Below are positions 28,172-36,403 of a stretch of 64,000 bases of DNA, piece by piece (positions within the stretch are counted from its first letter, which is position 1; every line of letters begins with the position of its first letter). The notes beneath the pieces are model-generated. The model ran no database searches. It was given only the letters and a program-made list of their open reading frames with translations, and had not been told where the DNA came from. Made by a program: the position numbers and the translations under genes. This DNA is from Pseudomonas cannabina (GTDB lineage Bacteria > Pseudomonadota > Gammaproteobacteria > Pseudomonadales > Pseudomonadaceae), in contig NZ_FNKU01000001.1 of assembly GCF_900100365.1 (NCBI RefSeq), forward strand, positions 3,857,501 through 3,921,500. The letters run 5' to 3'.

Positions 28172-28758
28172 GGTGTTACCTCTGCTGTGAACTTCGCTTC
28201 GATACGGCCATCAGGGCCGGGGGATTTCAGGTTCGGGTCTGCGGGATCGACGCAGTCCATCTCAAGGGTGGCGCCAGTGAAGCCGGGCAACCCGTCCAGA
28301 TACGCTTCGTGCCAGGTCTCGGCGGGCTGATCCGAGGTGTTACGGCCCAACTGGAACTGCGCGGCAAAGCCGAAGCGATACGTCACACGTGCGCCGCTGA
28401 TCTGCACCAGCGCACCGCCGGTGTACTGCATCGCGTCGTAATCGCGGTCAGCGTTCCAGCCCACCAGCGCGCGCCAGAGCTCGGCGCGAATGGCATGCAG
28501 CTGATCGCTGGCCTGCTGGCCGCGCTTGTCGTCACTTTCCAGTACAACCACGATGTCGATCTGGTCAGTGATGTTCTGGCGGATGACGTTTTGCAGATCA
28601 TTTGCCGTGGCCACATCGCCGCTGGCAATGACATAGGCCGAGGGATGCGCAAGCTGGTCGCCAAGGGCAACCGCAGCCCAGTCGATGCCAGCACTGATGC
28701 GACCGGCAAAGGTCGGGCAGGTCGCCTGCAAATGGGCAACTATCGGGGTGATCTTCAT
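28168..28758 (-). CDS. Mu gp37-like tail protein
   Basis: 196 residues from the ATG at 28758 (MKITPIVAHLQATCP); the frame continues to 28800 without homology. The length, start and position match the phage Gp37/DUF1834 family, a probable tail terminator. No head or neck genes precede it, so it marks where the head module has been lost. Confidence 0.82.
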   Translation of the reverse strand: MKITPIVAHLQATCPTFAGRISAGIDWAAVALGDQLAHPSAYVIASGDVATANDLQNVIRQNITDQIDIVVVLESDDKRGQQASDQLHAIRAELWRALVGWNADRDYDAMQYTGGALVQISGARVTYRFGFAAQFQLGRNTSDQPAETWHEAYLDGLPGFTGATLEMDCVDPADPNLKSPGPDGRIEAKFTAEVTP

Positions 28759-28803
28759 AAGGGTTTCCGCGTGTGTTGAAGGTTGTTCGGGCGTGAGCAA
28801 TGT

Positions 28804-29145
28804 CTACTGGTTCGCCTTGCCCAGCGCCTCATCTGCCTTGTCCGCAGCGCGACTGGCCGCATGTGCAGCCTGACTGGCGATTGACGCAGCGGTCTCGACC
28901 TTGTCTGCCGCCTGAGTCGTGGTTTCGGCCAGCCTGTCCAGACGGCGATCGCGTTTGCCAAGGGCTGCGTCATAGGCCGCGCGAATCTCGGCCAGTTGCC
29001 GGGTGTGCTCGGCGTTGGCCGACCATTGCCCGGCCTGAAAGCCCAGCATCAGACACCCGGCAAGCAGCAGCACGGCGATCAACCAGATCTCCAGCTGCCG
29101 CCACCAGTGACGAGCGATAAAATCAATTGCGCATCTGTGCATCAT
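28804..29145 (-). CDS. small membrane protein with coiled coil
   Basis: 113 residues from ATG 29145 behind GGAGG. One strong membrane segment (WLIAVLLLAGCLMLGFQAGQW, about residues 18-38) is followed by an Ala/Glu/Lys heptad-like tail rich in AADKA repeats. It overlaps the preceding gene. Position at the head of the operon and one-span topology make a holin-associated or spanin-like role possible, but I do not recognise a family. Confidence 0.65.
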   Translation of the reverse strand: MMHRCAIDFIARHWWRQLEIWLIAVLLLAGCLMLGFQAGQWSANAEHTRQLAEIRAAYDAALGKRDRRLDRLAETTTQAADKVETAASIASQAAHAASRAADKADEALGKANQ

Positions 29146-29512
29146 TGGCACCTCCGAGCTTGGAGCGGAGCCGGGCAATTTCCGCACTCTGCGTGGTGAC
29201 CTTGTCGGTGAGCTGAACGATATGGCTGGTGAGGGCTTCAATCTTGCCCTCCATCCGGCCAACCGCTGCCGCGAGTTCATTGCGCTCCCTGGCGAACTGA
29301 TCGGACCGCGCTTCCGCCTCCTTGCGTGCCTGCCGCTCGGAGTCGAGCAGATCATTGAGGCGACGCACCGTGCCGATATCGGCGCTGTCCATCGCCCGGT
29401 CTGTTGCATCCCTGGAAAGAAACTTGCGCAGCCACAAAAAGCCGCCAAGCAGAATGGTGCCCGTTCCGCCCAGCCAGGTGACTGTGCCTGGGCCTAGGTC
29501 GGTTGGGTCCAT
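29123..29512 (-). CDS. membrane-anchored coiled-coil protein (candidate holin/DUF2730-like)
   Basis: 129 residues from ATG 29512 (GGAG 5 nt before). A short hydrophobic span (VTWLGGTGTILLGGFLWL) is followed by about 85 residues of predicted coiled coil (DLLDSERQARKEAEARSDQF). The layout resembles Mu gp25/DUF2730 and small phage holins; the sequence does not distinguish them. It is the first structural-operon gene after the terminator at 29524-29551. Confidence 0.6.
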   Translation of the reverse strand: MDPTDLGPGTVTWLGGTGTILLGGFLWLRKFLSRDATDRAMDSADIGTVRRLNDLLDSERQARKEAEARSDQFARERNELAAAVGRMEGKIEALTSHIVQLTDKVTTQSAEIARLRSKLGGANDAQMRN

Positions 29513-29523
29513 GGGTACTCCGG

Positions 29524-29551
29524 GAATAAAAAAGGCCGCACAGAGGCGGCC
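29524..29551 (-). terminator. intrinsic terminator upstream of the tailocin structural operon
   Basis: On the minus strand GGCCGC, a 6-nt loop and GCGGCC are followed by six T residues. It lies 12 nt before the first structural start codon, where it would stop all transcripts from upstream unless antiterminated. Confidence 0.8.
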
Positions 29552-29801
29552 AGAGAAAATGCGTTTGGCAATTATTTGCCCGAAAGTCCCCCGCCGAAGC
29601 GGGGTTTGGAGTGGGTTGCGTTTGACCGGTTGGCGCTGTCGAACAGCCTCTGTTCGGCTGCAGCCCTGAGGCGCAAATCGCATATCGTGGGACCTTTTTA
29701 CCCCCCTCCGGAAAGCCTGGGAAGGGGCAGTTTCGAGGTGGGTCGAGTTTGACCGGAGTTCAACACGAGTTCGACCACAGCTGTGCAATCGCCCCGGATA
29801 A

Positions 29802-29818
29802 ACGGTATCGGATACCGT
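29802..29818. promoter_or_regulatory. perfect 17-bp palindrome ACGGTATC-G-GATACCGT
   Basis: Eight-base arms around one central G, 13 bp beyond the stop of the antiterminator-like gene. It is not followed by a T-run and looks like a dimer binding site rather than a terminator. Confidence 0.5.
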
Positions 29819-29830
29819 GTTCATCCACAC

Positions 29831-30268
29831 TTACCCAGCCTTGCAAACGTCGTCCTTGTTGCTTCGCGAAGCGCTGCGCTCGGCAAGAATCGCCAGCACT
29901 TGCTGGTGAAGCCTGGTGATCCAGTTGCGATAGGTGCGGTCTGCGCCTTCATTGATGCCTACCAGACGCATCTGCTCGCGCACCGGCAGCGACTCGACAT
30001 AACGCAACGTCGCCAACTGAGCCAATTCAGGCCCACGGCCTTTCGCAGGGCTGCGGGCCATTTGTGCAATGGCCGCTTCCACTTCGCTGCTTATATAGTC
30101 CATGCCGCTGCCATTGCCGATCAGCGCCCGCGAGCCGGGTGTGCGGCGCGGAATATAAGCGCCCCACTCCATGATCCCGGCCATCGGGCTGCTCAGCCCG
30201 CCGCCCAGCCCTACGCGCATGCGCTGCTCGCCCCAATGCTGCATGACCACTTCTACTTTCTCGATCAT
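29831..30268 (-). CDS. phage antitermination protein Q-like regulator
   Basis: 145 residues from ATG 30268 (AGGAAACAG upstream). The layout matches the Phage_antitermQ family: N-terminal VMQHWGEQRMRVGLGGG, a middle with SSEVEAAIAQM, and a sigma-region-4-like helix-turn-helix at about 95-130 (REQMRLVGINEGADRTYRNW). It is divergent from the repressor gene across a pair of operators and followed by terminators, which fits an antiterminator that opens the tail operon. The assignment rests on pattern, not a database search. Confidence 0.6.
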   Translation of the reverse strand: MIEKVEVVMQHWGEQRMRVGLGGGLSSPMAGIMEWGAYIPRRTPGSRALIGNGSGMDYISSEVEAAIAQMARSPAKGRGPELAQLATLRYVESLPVREQMRLVGINEGADRTYRNWITRLHQQVLAILAERSASRSNKDDVCKAG

Positions 30269-30335
30269 TGTCTGTTTCCTGTCCTGACCTGCGGAGACGC
30301 TTTGCGAGCGAGTTCGCCCCAAAGCCTGCGCGGCA

Positions 30336-30388
30336 GAAAATACAATTTGTATCTTTAAGAGACAACCCGCATTTACAATATGTATATT
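30336..30388. promoter_or_regulatory. paired repressor operators O1/O2 between antiterminator and repressor genes
   Basis: ATACAA-T-TTGTAT at 30340-30352 is a perfect hyphenated palindrome. TTACAA-T-ATGTAT at 30373-30385 is a variant, centre-to-centre 33 bp. Identical sites recur before the PrtN-like gene. Binding by the repressor encoded at 30422 is inferred. Confidence 0.75.
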
Positions 30389-30421
30389 GCCGATCAACCT
30401 ACAGCCTGTATGATTCGACGC

Positions 30422-31069
30422 ATGAACAGAAAATGGTATGAAGTCGCAAGACAGGTCATGGAAACCCAGGAAATCAGCCAGGAAGAGATGGCTGAGCGCA
30501 TGGGTGTAACACCGGGCGCGGTGGGGCATTGGCTGAACGGCAAGCGCGAGCCAAAAATCGAGGTGATCAATCGGTTTTTGACCGAGCTGGGCCTGCCGAT
30601 CCTCGCGACCTCCATTCCGTGGCAGGAGTCCGCTATGGATAACGTGTCGCCTGCGGTGCAGCCTTCGCGTTTCTATCGTTATCCGGTCATCAGTTGGGTT
30701 GAAGCCGGAGGCTGGAGCGAAGCCGTCGAGCCCTACCCGGCCGGTTATTCCGACACCTTTGAAATCAGCGACTATAAAGCCAAGGGCCGCGCCTTCTGGC
30801 TGGTCGTGCGTGGCGACTCGATGACTGCGCCTGCCGGCCAGAGCATCCCTGAAGGCATGTTGATTCTGGTCGATACCGGGCTGGAGCCAACGGCTGGAAA
30901 ACTGGTCATTGCCAAACTTCCCGAAAGCAACGAAGCCACATTCAAGAAGCTCGTCGAAGACGCCGGACGCTTCTTCCTCAAGCCGCTGAACCCGGCTTAC
31001 CCGACCTTGCCGGTCACTGAAGACTGCAAACTGATCGGGGTCATCCGGCAAATGACGATGCGTCTGTAA
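30422..31069 (+). CDS. LexA-like (PrtR/CI-type) tailocin repressor
   Basis: 215 residues from ATG 30422. Residues about 15-45 are a helix-turn-helix (SQEEMAERMGVTPGAVGHWL). The C-terminal S24 peptidase domain has an Ala-Gly cleavage site in WVEAGGWSE near residue 83, the nucleophile in RGDSMTAP near 122 and the lysine in GKLVIAKL near 160. RecA-stimulated self-cleavage would derepress the tailocin after DNA damage. The start is uncertain: no start codon here has a Shine-Dalgarno, so the mRNA may be leaderless. Confidence 0.88.
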   Translation: MNRKWYEVARQVMETQEISQEEMAERMGVTPGAVGHWLNGKREPKIEVINRFLTELGLPILATSIPWQESAMDNVSPAVQPSRFYRYPVISWVEAGGWSEAVEPYPAGYSDTFEISDYKAKGRAFWLVVRGDSMTAPAGQSIPEGMLILVDTGLEPTAGKLVIAKLPESNEATFKKLVEDAGRFFLKPLNPAYPTLPVTEDCKLIGVIRQMTMRL

Positions 31070-31085
31070 CGCGCTGCTGATTCAG

Positions 31086-31112
31086 CCAAGCCCCGAAACC
31101 GGGGCTTTTTTG
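31086..31112 (+). terminator. intrinsic terminator after the repressor gene
   Basis: AAGCCCCG, AAAC loop and CGGGGCTT followed by a run of T residues. Confidence 0.88.
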
Positions 31113-31187
31113 TGGGCGCTGTTCAGAAGCCATCACACGCGTGTGTAGGAAACATTTGTAGCTTGCGTAGGAAATACCCCTCAATTA

Positions 31188-31203
31188 CTGTATGCACATA
31201 CAG
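31188..31203. promoter_or_regulatory. LexA (SOS) box CTGTATGCACATACAG
   Basis: A perfect CTGT-N8-ACAG palindrome with complementary inner bases, matching the gammaproteobacterial LexA site. It lies 17 nt before the start of the DUF1654 gene, overlapping where its promoter must be. Confidence 0.85.
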
Positions 31204-31220
31204 TAGAAAGGAGTTCACGC

Positions 31221-31469
31221 ATGCTAAACAAGCCCCTCGACATGGCTCATCACGACGCTTACCTGGCCTTGGCGCAACGTATTCAGGACGCAATCACCAG
31301 TGACAAAGCTCAAATCGAGCACCAGGTCTTACTGGTCAGAGAGCCGGGCGAGGTGCTTGAACATTGGGAGCGGATTCTGGAGGAGATCAGCGAGGCAGAG
31401 GGCATCACCGTGACCCGCCACCCTGAAAACGGCACCGCGCACGTGTGCTGGTACATCGATTCCTTGTAG
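31221..31469 (+). CDS. DUF1654 family protein, SOS-controlled
   Basis: 82 residues behind AAAGGAG. The pattern AYLALAQRIQDAITSDKAQ ... EHWERILEEISEAEGITV is that of pseudomonad DUF1654 proteins, small cytoplasmic proteins of unknown function often found with prophages. A LexA box precedes it, so it should be induced by DNA damage together with the tailocin. Confidence 0.75.
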   Translation: MLNKPLDMAHHDAYLALAQRIQDAITSDKAQIEHQVLLVREPGEVLEHWERILEEISEAEGITVTRHPENGTAHVCWYIDSL

Positions 31470-31473
31470 GATA

Positions 31474-31514
31474 ATTCATACAATTTGTATTTAAAAATAC
31501 AAACTGTATTGTAT
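31474..31514. promoter_or_regulatory. paired repressor operators O3/O4 before the PrtN-like gene
   Basis: ATACAA-T-TTGTAT at 31478-31490 is identical to O1. ATACAA-A-CTGTAT at 31497-31509 is one base off perfect symmetry. The centres are 19 bp apart. Their sharing by the repressor promoter and this activator promoter suggests one regulator. Confidence 0.75.
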
Positions 31515-31567
31515 GAGCCCGCTACATATCGTATCGTTTGCATGCACCCCACTTCGGGAGTCCTTAC

Positions 31568-31834
31568 ATGCAAACCACAGGGAGTCATGGAATGAACGAA
31601 ATACTGGACCAACTTCGCAAAGAATTCGCCACGCCGTGCCCATCGCTGAGCGCCGTCAGAGAGCGTTATTTCTCGCACCTGTCGAGTGATCGCAACCTGT
31701 TACGCAAGATCAACGCGGGCCGCATTGACCTCAAAGTCAACCGCACAGGCGGCACGCGGCAGGGCCATCCGTTTGTCTACTTGCACGATCTGGCCAATTA
31801 TCTGAGCGGCATCGTGACCGAAAAAGCCGCATGA
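31568..31834 (+). CDS. PrtN-like pyocin/tailocin activator
   Basis: 88 residues from ATG 31568 (GGAG 7 nt upstream); ATG 31592 has an equally good site, giving 80 residues. The core SLSAVRERYFSHLSSDRNLL ... KINAGRIDL ... YLHDLANYL matches the PrtN family, which activates pyocin genes in P. aeruginosa and is itself repressed by PrtR. The preceding operator pair fits that circuit. That a PrtN-like activator and a Q-like antiterminator both control this cluster is inference. Confidence 0.75.
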   Translation: MQTTGSHGMNEILDQLRKEFATPCPSLSAVRERYFSHLSSDRNLLRKINAGRIDLKVNRTGGTRQGHPFVYLHDLANYLSGIVTEKAA

Positions 31835-31939
31835 GTTCAAAAAAGTACCGCCGCTCGGCAAAGGGTTTCAGCGACCTTTGCAGTCATGAAAAATCTTGCT
31901 ACGTTTCCGGTACAAAATAACAACAACCGGGATACTTTC

Positions 31940-33862
31940 ATGACCAAAACATCAAGGCGCTGGCCCTTCGTGGCCTGTCTGCTTTCGCTGGCGTGTGGCA
32001 GCGCCGCTGCGGCCCCCTATTCGACCATGGTGGTGTTCGGCGACAGCCTGGCCGATGCCGGGCAGTTCCCGGACACCGCTGGCCCTAGAGGCTCCACGTT
32101 GCGCTTCACCAATCGGGTCGGCCCGACCTATCAGGATGGCAGCGGCGAAGCATTCAATCTGAACTCATCGACGCTGATCGGCAGAATGCTGCGGGTTCCG
32201 GCTGGCGACCTGGCGGCTTCCACCTCGCCGGTCAATGCGGCCCTGGGTGCAGCGGATGGTAATAACTGGGCTGTCGGTGGCTATCGAACAGACCAGATTC
32301 TTGATTCGATCAATTCGCAATCCACTGTCGTCGACCCGAACAGCGGCACGCTGTTGCGCAGCCGGACCGGCTATTTGCCCACCAACAGCTTTCGCGCCGA
32401 CCCTAATGCCCTTTACTACCTGACCGGCGGCGGTAACGACTTTCTGCAAGGTCGCGTGTTGAGCGCCAGCAGCGCCGGGCAAGCCGCCAATCAACTGGCC
32501 GACAGCGCACAGGCCCTGCAACAGGCCGGAGCACGCTACATCATGGTCTGGCTGCTGCCGGACATCGGCCGGACGCCGGCCTTGAGCGGTACGCCGCTGG
32601 CTTCCGCCACGTCGGCACTCAGCGCTGCCTTCAATCAACAGCTGGTCAGCCGTCTGGCGCAGATCAATGCGCAGATCATCCCGCTCAACGTGCCATTGCT
32701 GATCTCCGAGACGCTGGCCGAACCGGCACGCTTCGGCTTCGACCCCAATGAAAACCTGGTCAGCACTTGTTTCAGCGGCGACAACTGCCGTGAAAGCACC
32801 ACCAACGGCCGGTCCAGCGCCACGCCGAACCCGAGTCGGCTGTTCTTCAATGACCGCGTACACCCGACCGAAGCCGGACAACGGCTACTCGCCGACTACG
32901 CCTATTCACTGCTGTCGGCACCGTGGGAAATCACCCTGCTACCAGAAATGGCCAACGGCACACTGCGCATGCATCAGGACGAAATCCGCGCGCAGTGGCT
33001 CAGCGACTGGGGTAACTGGCAAGGCATCGGCCAATGGCAGAGCATCCTCTCGGCTGGCGGTCAGAAAATGGACTTTGACGCGCAGGACAGTTCTGCTAAT
33101 GCTGACGGACAAGGCTACAACCTGACCATCGGTGGCAGCTACCGCTTTGCCGAAAACTGGCGCACGGGTGTCGTGGCGGGTGCCTATCGACAGACGCTGG
33201 AAGCCGGGCCACGGGACTCGGACTACAAGCTCAACAGTTACATCGCCACGGCGTTTCTGCAGTATCAGGCCAATCACTGGTGGGGCGACCTGGCAGTGTC
33301 GGGCGGCAAACTGGACTACGAAAATGCCGAGCGCAAATTCGCGCTGGGCGTCAGCGAGGGCCAGGAAAAAGGCGACACCGACGGTGAAATATGGGCTGTC
33401 AGCGGGCGCGTCGGTTTTGATATCGCAGGGGCTGCCAGTCGCTGGCACCTGTCGCCTTTCGTCAGCGCCGACTATGCCCATATCGATGTCGACGGCTACT
33501 CGGAAAAAGGCGACCGTTCGACTGCGCTGACCTTCAGCGATCAGACCCGTAAATCCCGGCGTGCAGGCGTTGGTTTGCAGGGCAAATTCCAGGCGACGCC
33601 GACCACTCAGGTGTGGGGCGAAGTCGCGCGCGAACGGGAATTCGAGACCGATCAACAGAACGTGAGCATGGCCCTCAACAGCGTACAGTCCGTCGACTTC
33701 ACACTCGAAGGCTACACCCCGCAACGCGACCTGAACCGGGCGACGCTGGGCGTTAGCCAGAAACTCACTCAGGACTTGACGCTGCGTGGCAACTACAACT
33801 GGCGCGAGAACGATGACGTGACCCAGCAAGGGGTGAATGTGGCGTTGAGTCTGAGTTTCTAG
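31940..33862 (+). CDS. estA: GDSL esterase autotransporter EstA/EstP
   Basis: 640 residues with a signal peptide (about 1-25), then a GDSL hydrolase: FGDSLADAG with the nucleophile serine, GGGNDF near residue 155 and VHPTEAG with the Asp/His pair near 305. The last 280 residues form a 12-strand beta-barrel ending SLSF. The esterase is displayed on the cell surface; in P. aeruginosa EstA affects rhamnolipid production and motility. The ATG at 31940 is chosen because the signal peptide begins there, not at the upstream in-frame 31886. Confidence 0.93.
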   Translation: MTKTSRRWPFVACLLSLACGSAAAAPYSTMVVFGDSLADAGQFPDTAGPRGSTLRFTNRVGPTYQDGSGEAFNLNSSTLIGRMLRVPAGDLAASTSPVNAALGAADGNNWAVGGYRTDQILDSINSQSTVVDPNSGTLLRSRTGYLPTNSFRADPNALYYLTGGGNDFLQGRVLSASSAGQAANQLADSAQALQQAGARYIMVWLLPDIGRTPALSGTPLASATSALSAAFNQQLVSRLAQINAQIIPLNVPLLISETLAEPARFGFDPNENLVSTCFSGDNCRESTTNGRSSATPNPSRLFFNDRVHPTEAGQRLLADYAYSLLSAPWEITLLPEMANGTLRMHQDEIRAQWLSDWGNWQGIGQWQSILSAGGQKMDFDAQDSSANADGQGYNLTIGGSYRFAENWRTGVVAGAYRQTLEAGPRDSDYKLNSYIATAFLQYQANHWWGDLAVSGGKLDYENAERKFALGVSEGQEKGDTDGEIWAVSGRVGFDIAGAASRWHLSPFVSADYAHIDVDGYSEKGDRSTALTFSDQTRKSRRAGVGLQGKFQATPTTQVWGEVAREREFETDQQNVSMALNSVQSVDFTLEGYTPQRDLNRATLGVSQKLTQDLTLRGNYNWRENDDVTQQGVNVALSLSF

Positions 33863-33886
33863 ATAGAAGAGGCGCAGATTTGTGAC

Positions 33887-33980
33887 TTGTGGGAGTGAGC
33901 TTGCTCACGAAAGCAATAGCCCAAACACCCCCTTTCGGGGTCTGTGCCGGCCTCTTCGCGAGCAAGCTCGCTCCCACAGG
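33887..33980. repeat. inverted REP pair between estA and trpE
   Basis: TGTGGGAGTGAGCTTGCTCA at about 33888 and the inverted copy GCGAGCAAGCTCGCTCCCAC near 33958-33978 each form a hairpin and together form a larger one. This is a standard pseudomonad REP doublet at a convergent gene junction. Confidence 0.85.
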
Positions 33981-34032
33981 ATTTATGTATAAAGTTATGC
34001 GTCCGCGTTGAAACGCAGAGCATCCAGCCCGC

Positions 34033-35514
34033 TCAGTCCTCGGCCGTCTGCGAGGCCGAGGCTACGGCGCGGAACATGGCGCGGCGTTTGTTGAGGGTTT
34101 CTTCCCACTCCAGCGCTGGCACTGAGTCGGCGACGATGCCGCCGCCTGCCTGCACGTGCAGCTCGCCGTTCTTGATCACCGCCGTACGAATTGCAATCGC
34201 GGTGTCCATGTTGCCGTTCCAGGCCATGTAGCCCACCGCTCCGCCGTAGACGCCACGCTTGACCGGCTCCAGCTCGTCGATGATTTCCATGGCGCGAATT
34301 TTCGGTGCGCCGGACAAGGTGCCCGCCGGCAGAATCGCCCGCAGTGCATCCATCGCCGTCAGCCCGTTTTTCAGTTGGCCAGTGACGTTGGAGACAATGT
34401 GCATCACGTTGGAATAACGCTCGATGACCATCTTCTCGGTCAGCTTGACCGTGCCGATCTCGGAAACCCGCCCCGTGTCGTTACGGCCCAGATCAATCAG
34501 CATCAAGTGCTCGGCGATTTCCTTGTCATCGGACAGCAGGTCCTCTTCCAGCGCGATATCCGCCTCTTCAGTGGCGCCGCGTGGGCGCGTGCCGGCGATG
34601 GGCCGCACGGTGATCAGGTTGTCTTCAACGCGCACCAGCACTTCCGGCGAACTGCCAACCACGTGGAAATCACCGAAATTGAAGAAATACATGTACGGCG
34701 TCGGGTTGAAGCAGCGCAGCGCCCGGTAAAGGTCGATAGGCGCAGCAGCGAAATCGATGGACATACGCTGCGACGGCACAACCTGCATCACATCGCCCGC
34801 AAGGATGTACTGCTTGATCGTGTCGACTGCGGCTTCGTAGTCGCTTTGCGTGAAACTGGAGCGAAACACCGGATCAGCCGCCGGAGGCCGGTCCAGATCC
34901 AGACCACGACGCGGTGTGATTGGCTGGCGCAGCTTGTGCATCAACTCATCGAGCAGTGCAACGCCACTTTCGTAAGCGTCCTGCTGCGCCGGGTCGACCA
35001 ACACAATGGCGTGCATCTTGCCCGCCAGGTTGTCGAACACCACCACCGCATCGGACACCATCAACAGGATATCCGGCACGCCGAGCGGGTCAGGGTTCGG
35101 GCAGTTAGCCAGACGCTTCTCGACGTAGCGCACGCAGTCATAACCGAAATAACCGACCAGCCCGCCATTGAAACGCGGCAGACCGGCAATGGTCGGCACG
35201 TTGTAGCGCGCCTTGAAGGTCTCGACAAAATCCAGCGGGTCTTCGACGTCCAGGCTTTCGATCTCGACGCCATCATGGGTCACGCTGACGTGATGGCCAT
35301 GTACGCGCATCACGGTGCGGCATGGCAGGCCGATGATCGAATAACGCCCCCATTTCTCGCCGCCCTGCACTGACTCCAGCATATAGGAGTTCGGCTGATC
35401 AGCCAGCTTGAGGTAGATCGACAGCGGCGTGTCGAAGTCAGCCAGGGTTTCGCGGGCAAGCGGGATGCGGTTGTAGCCGTCGGCGGCCAAACGCAGGAAT
35501 TCTTCACGGTTCAT
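34033..35514 (-). CDS. trpE: anthranilate synthase component I TrpE
   Basis: 493 residues starting [16 protein letters not shown]. The chorismate-binding domain is C-terminal ([31 protein letters not shown]). Feedback motif LLES appears as YMLESVQGG near residue 40. Works with TrpG, encoded beyond the tailocin. A Trp leader peptide lies 70 nt upstream at the end of gph. Confidence 0.97.
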   Translation of the reverse strand: MNREEFLRLAADGYNRIPLARETLADFDTPLSIYLKLADQPNSYMLESVQGGEKWGRYSIIGLPCRTVMRVHGHHVSVTHDGVEIESLDVEDPLDFVETFKARYNVPTIAGLPRFNGGLVGYFGYDCVRYVEKRLANCPNPDPLGVPDILLMVSDAVVVFDNLAGKMHAIVLVDPAQQDAYESGVALLDELMHKLRQPITPRRGLDLDRPPAADPVFRSSFTQSDYEAAVDTIKQYILAGDVMQVVPSQRMSIDFAAAPIDLYRALRCFNPTPYMYFFNFGDFHVVGSSPEVLVRVEDNLITVRPIAGTRPRGATEEADIALEEDLLSDDKEIAEHLMLIDLGRNDTGRVSEIGTVKLTEKMVIERYSNVMHIVSNVTGQLKNGLTAMDALRAILPAGTLSGAPKIRAMEIIDELEPVKRGVYGGAVGYMAWNGNMDTAIAIRTAVIKNGELHVQAGGGIVADSVPALEWEETLNKRRAMFRAVASASQTAED

Positions 35515-35629
35515 GAGTAACCTCGTGGTTTTGAGGAGCAACAATCAGTCAGGCAAACGTGCCGGCAGGCCGGCCAGAATCAAGTCAGGCGCGCCAACGC
35601 CAGCGGGCCAGGGCCTTGATGACTTTCAT
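35515..35629 (-). promoter_or_regulatory. trpE leader/attenuator candidate with peptide [14 protein letters not shown]
   Basis: The last 14 codons of gph (35629-35585) read as a short peptide with Trp-Arg-Trp just before the stop, nearly identical to the trpGDC leader. A GCCGG-CCTG-CCGGC hairpin follows within 20 nt of the stop, then 50 nt to trpE. A U-run is not obvious, so the exact attenuator fold needs mapping. Confidence 0.6.
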
Positions 35630-36403
35630 CCAGAGTTTGCGAGTGACCACCACGATGGATTCTCTTGAGGAGGGACGTTTGATGTCGGGCAACAGTATCT
35701 CAGCGTCCCGATCCAGGCAACCGGGAATCAGCCTGCGCAGATCATCGATCACCAGCGCCGGATTTTCCTCGGCGATCGGCCTGCCGTGGTTGTAGCCGTA
35801 GCTCAACGCAACGCAGGCAACACCGGCAGCCTTGGCGGCCTGCACGTCACTGCGCGAGTCGCCGACAAACAGCGATTGCGAGGCAGGAATACCGGCCATT
35901 TTCATCACGAAAAACAGCGCAGCCGGGTCAGGTTTTTTCTGCGGCAGGGTGTCGCCACCAATGATCCAGCGGAAGAAACGGCCCAGCTTCATCTCATCCA
36001 GCAACGGCGCGACGAAACGCTCCGGCTTGTTGGTGATAAGGGCCATCTCGACGCCCATCTTCTGCAACCACTTCAGGGTTTCGCGCACGCCGGGGTAGAC
36101 CGCCGTGAACTCGTGCTTTTCAGCATAAGCGCGCATGAAGACTTCCAGCGCCTGCGTGGCCAGCGCGTCGTCGACGCCACTGTGATCAATATCATTGGCC
36201 AGCGCACGACGCACCAGCACCGGCGCACCGTTGCCGATCCAGGCACGCACCGCATCCAGACCGGCGGGCGGGCGGCCGAGCTCGGCCAGGGTCTTGTCCA
36301 CCGCCACGGCCAGATCGGGAACCGAGTCCACCAGCGTACCGTCCAGATCGAACATGATCAGCTTTGGCAGCTTGCCTGCAAACAGCGTTTCCAAGCCGCT
36401 CAT
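35585..36403 (-). CDS. gph: phosphoglycolate phosphatase Gph
   Basis: 272 residues, HAD superfamily. The nucleophile motif [10 protein letters not shown] opens the protein, with LITNKPERF (motif II) and [12 protein letters not shown] (motif IV). It removes 2-phosphoglycolate formed in DNA repair. It overlaps rpe by 4 nt. The final 30 residues extend beyond the core fold and coincide with the Trp leader sequence. Confidence 0.95.
   Translation of the reverse strand: MSGLETLFAGKLPKLIMFDLDGTLVDSVPDLAVAVDKTLAELGRPPAGLDAVRAWIGNGAPVLVRRALANDIDHSGVDDALATQALEVFMRAYAEKHEFTAVYPGVRETLKWLQKMGVEMALITNKPERFVAPLLDEMKLGRFFRWIIGGDTLPQKKPDPAALFFVMKMAGIPASQSLFVGDSRSDVQAAKAAGVACVALSYGYNHGRPIAEENPALVIDDLRRLIPGCLDRDAEILLPDIKRPSSRESIVVVTRKLWMKVIKALARWRWRA

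Larger units (their letters stand above)
29513..29830 (-). promoter_or_regulatory. control region between antiterminator-like gene and tailocin structural genes
   Basis: Contains no gene. From the antiterminator stop toward the structural genes it holds a 17-bp palindrome (29802-29818), two copies of GTGGGT-N3-GTTTGACCGG (29738-29756 and 29611-29629), a hairpin CCCCGC-TTCG-GCGGGG (29589-29604) and an intrinsic terminator (29524-29551). The direct repeats are candidate activator sites; the palindrome is a candidate operator. Confidence 0.6.

Noticed and set aside
29831..31051. 406-codon minus-strand frame joining the antiterminator-like gene with the complement of the repressor gene
   Set aside because: The upstream two thirds are antisense to the repressor and cross its operators; the ATG at 30268 with AGGAAACAG is the credible start.
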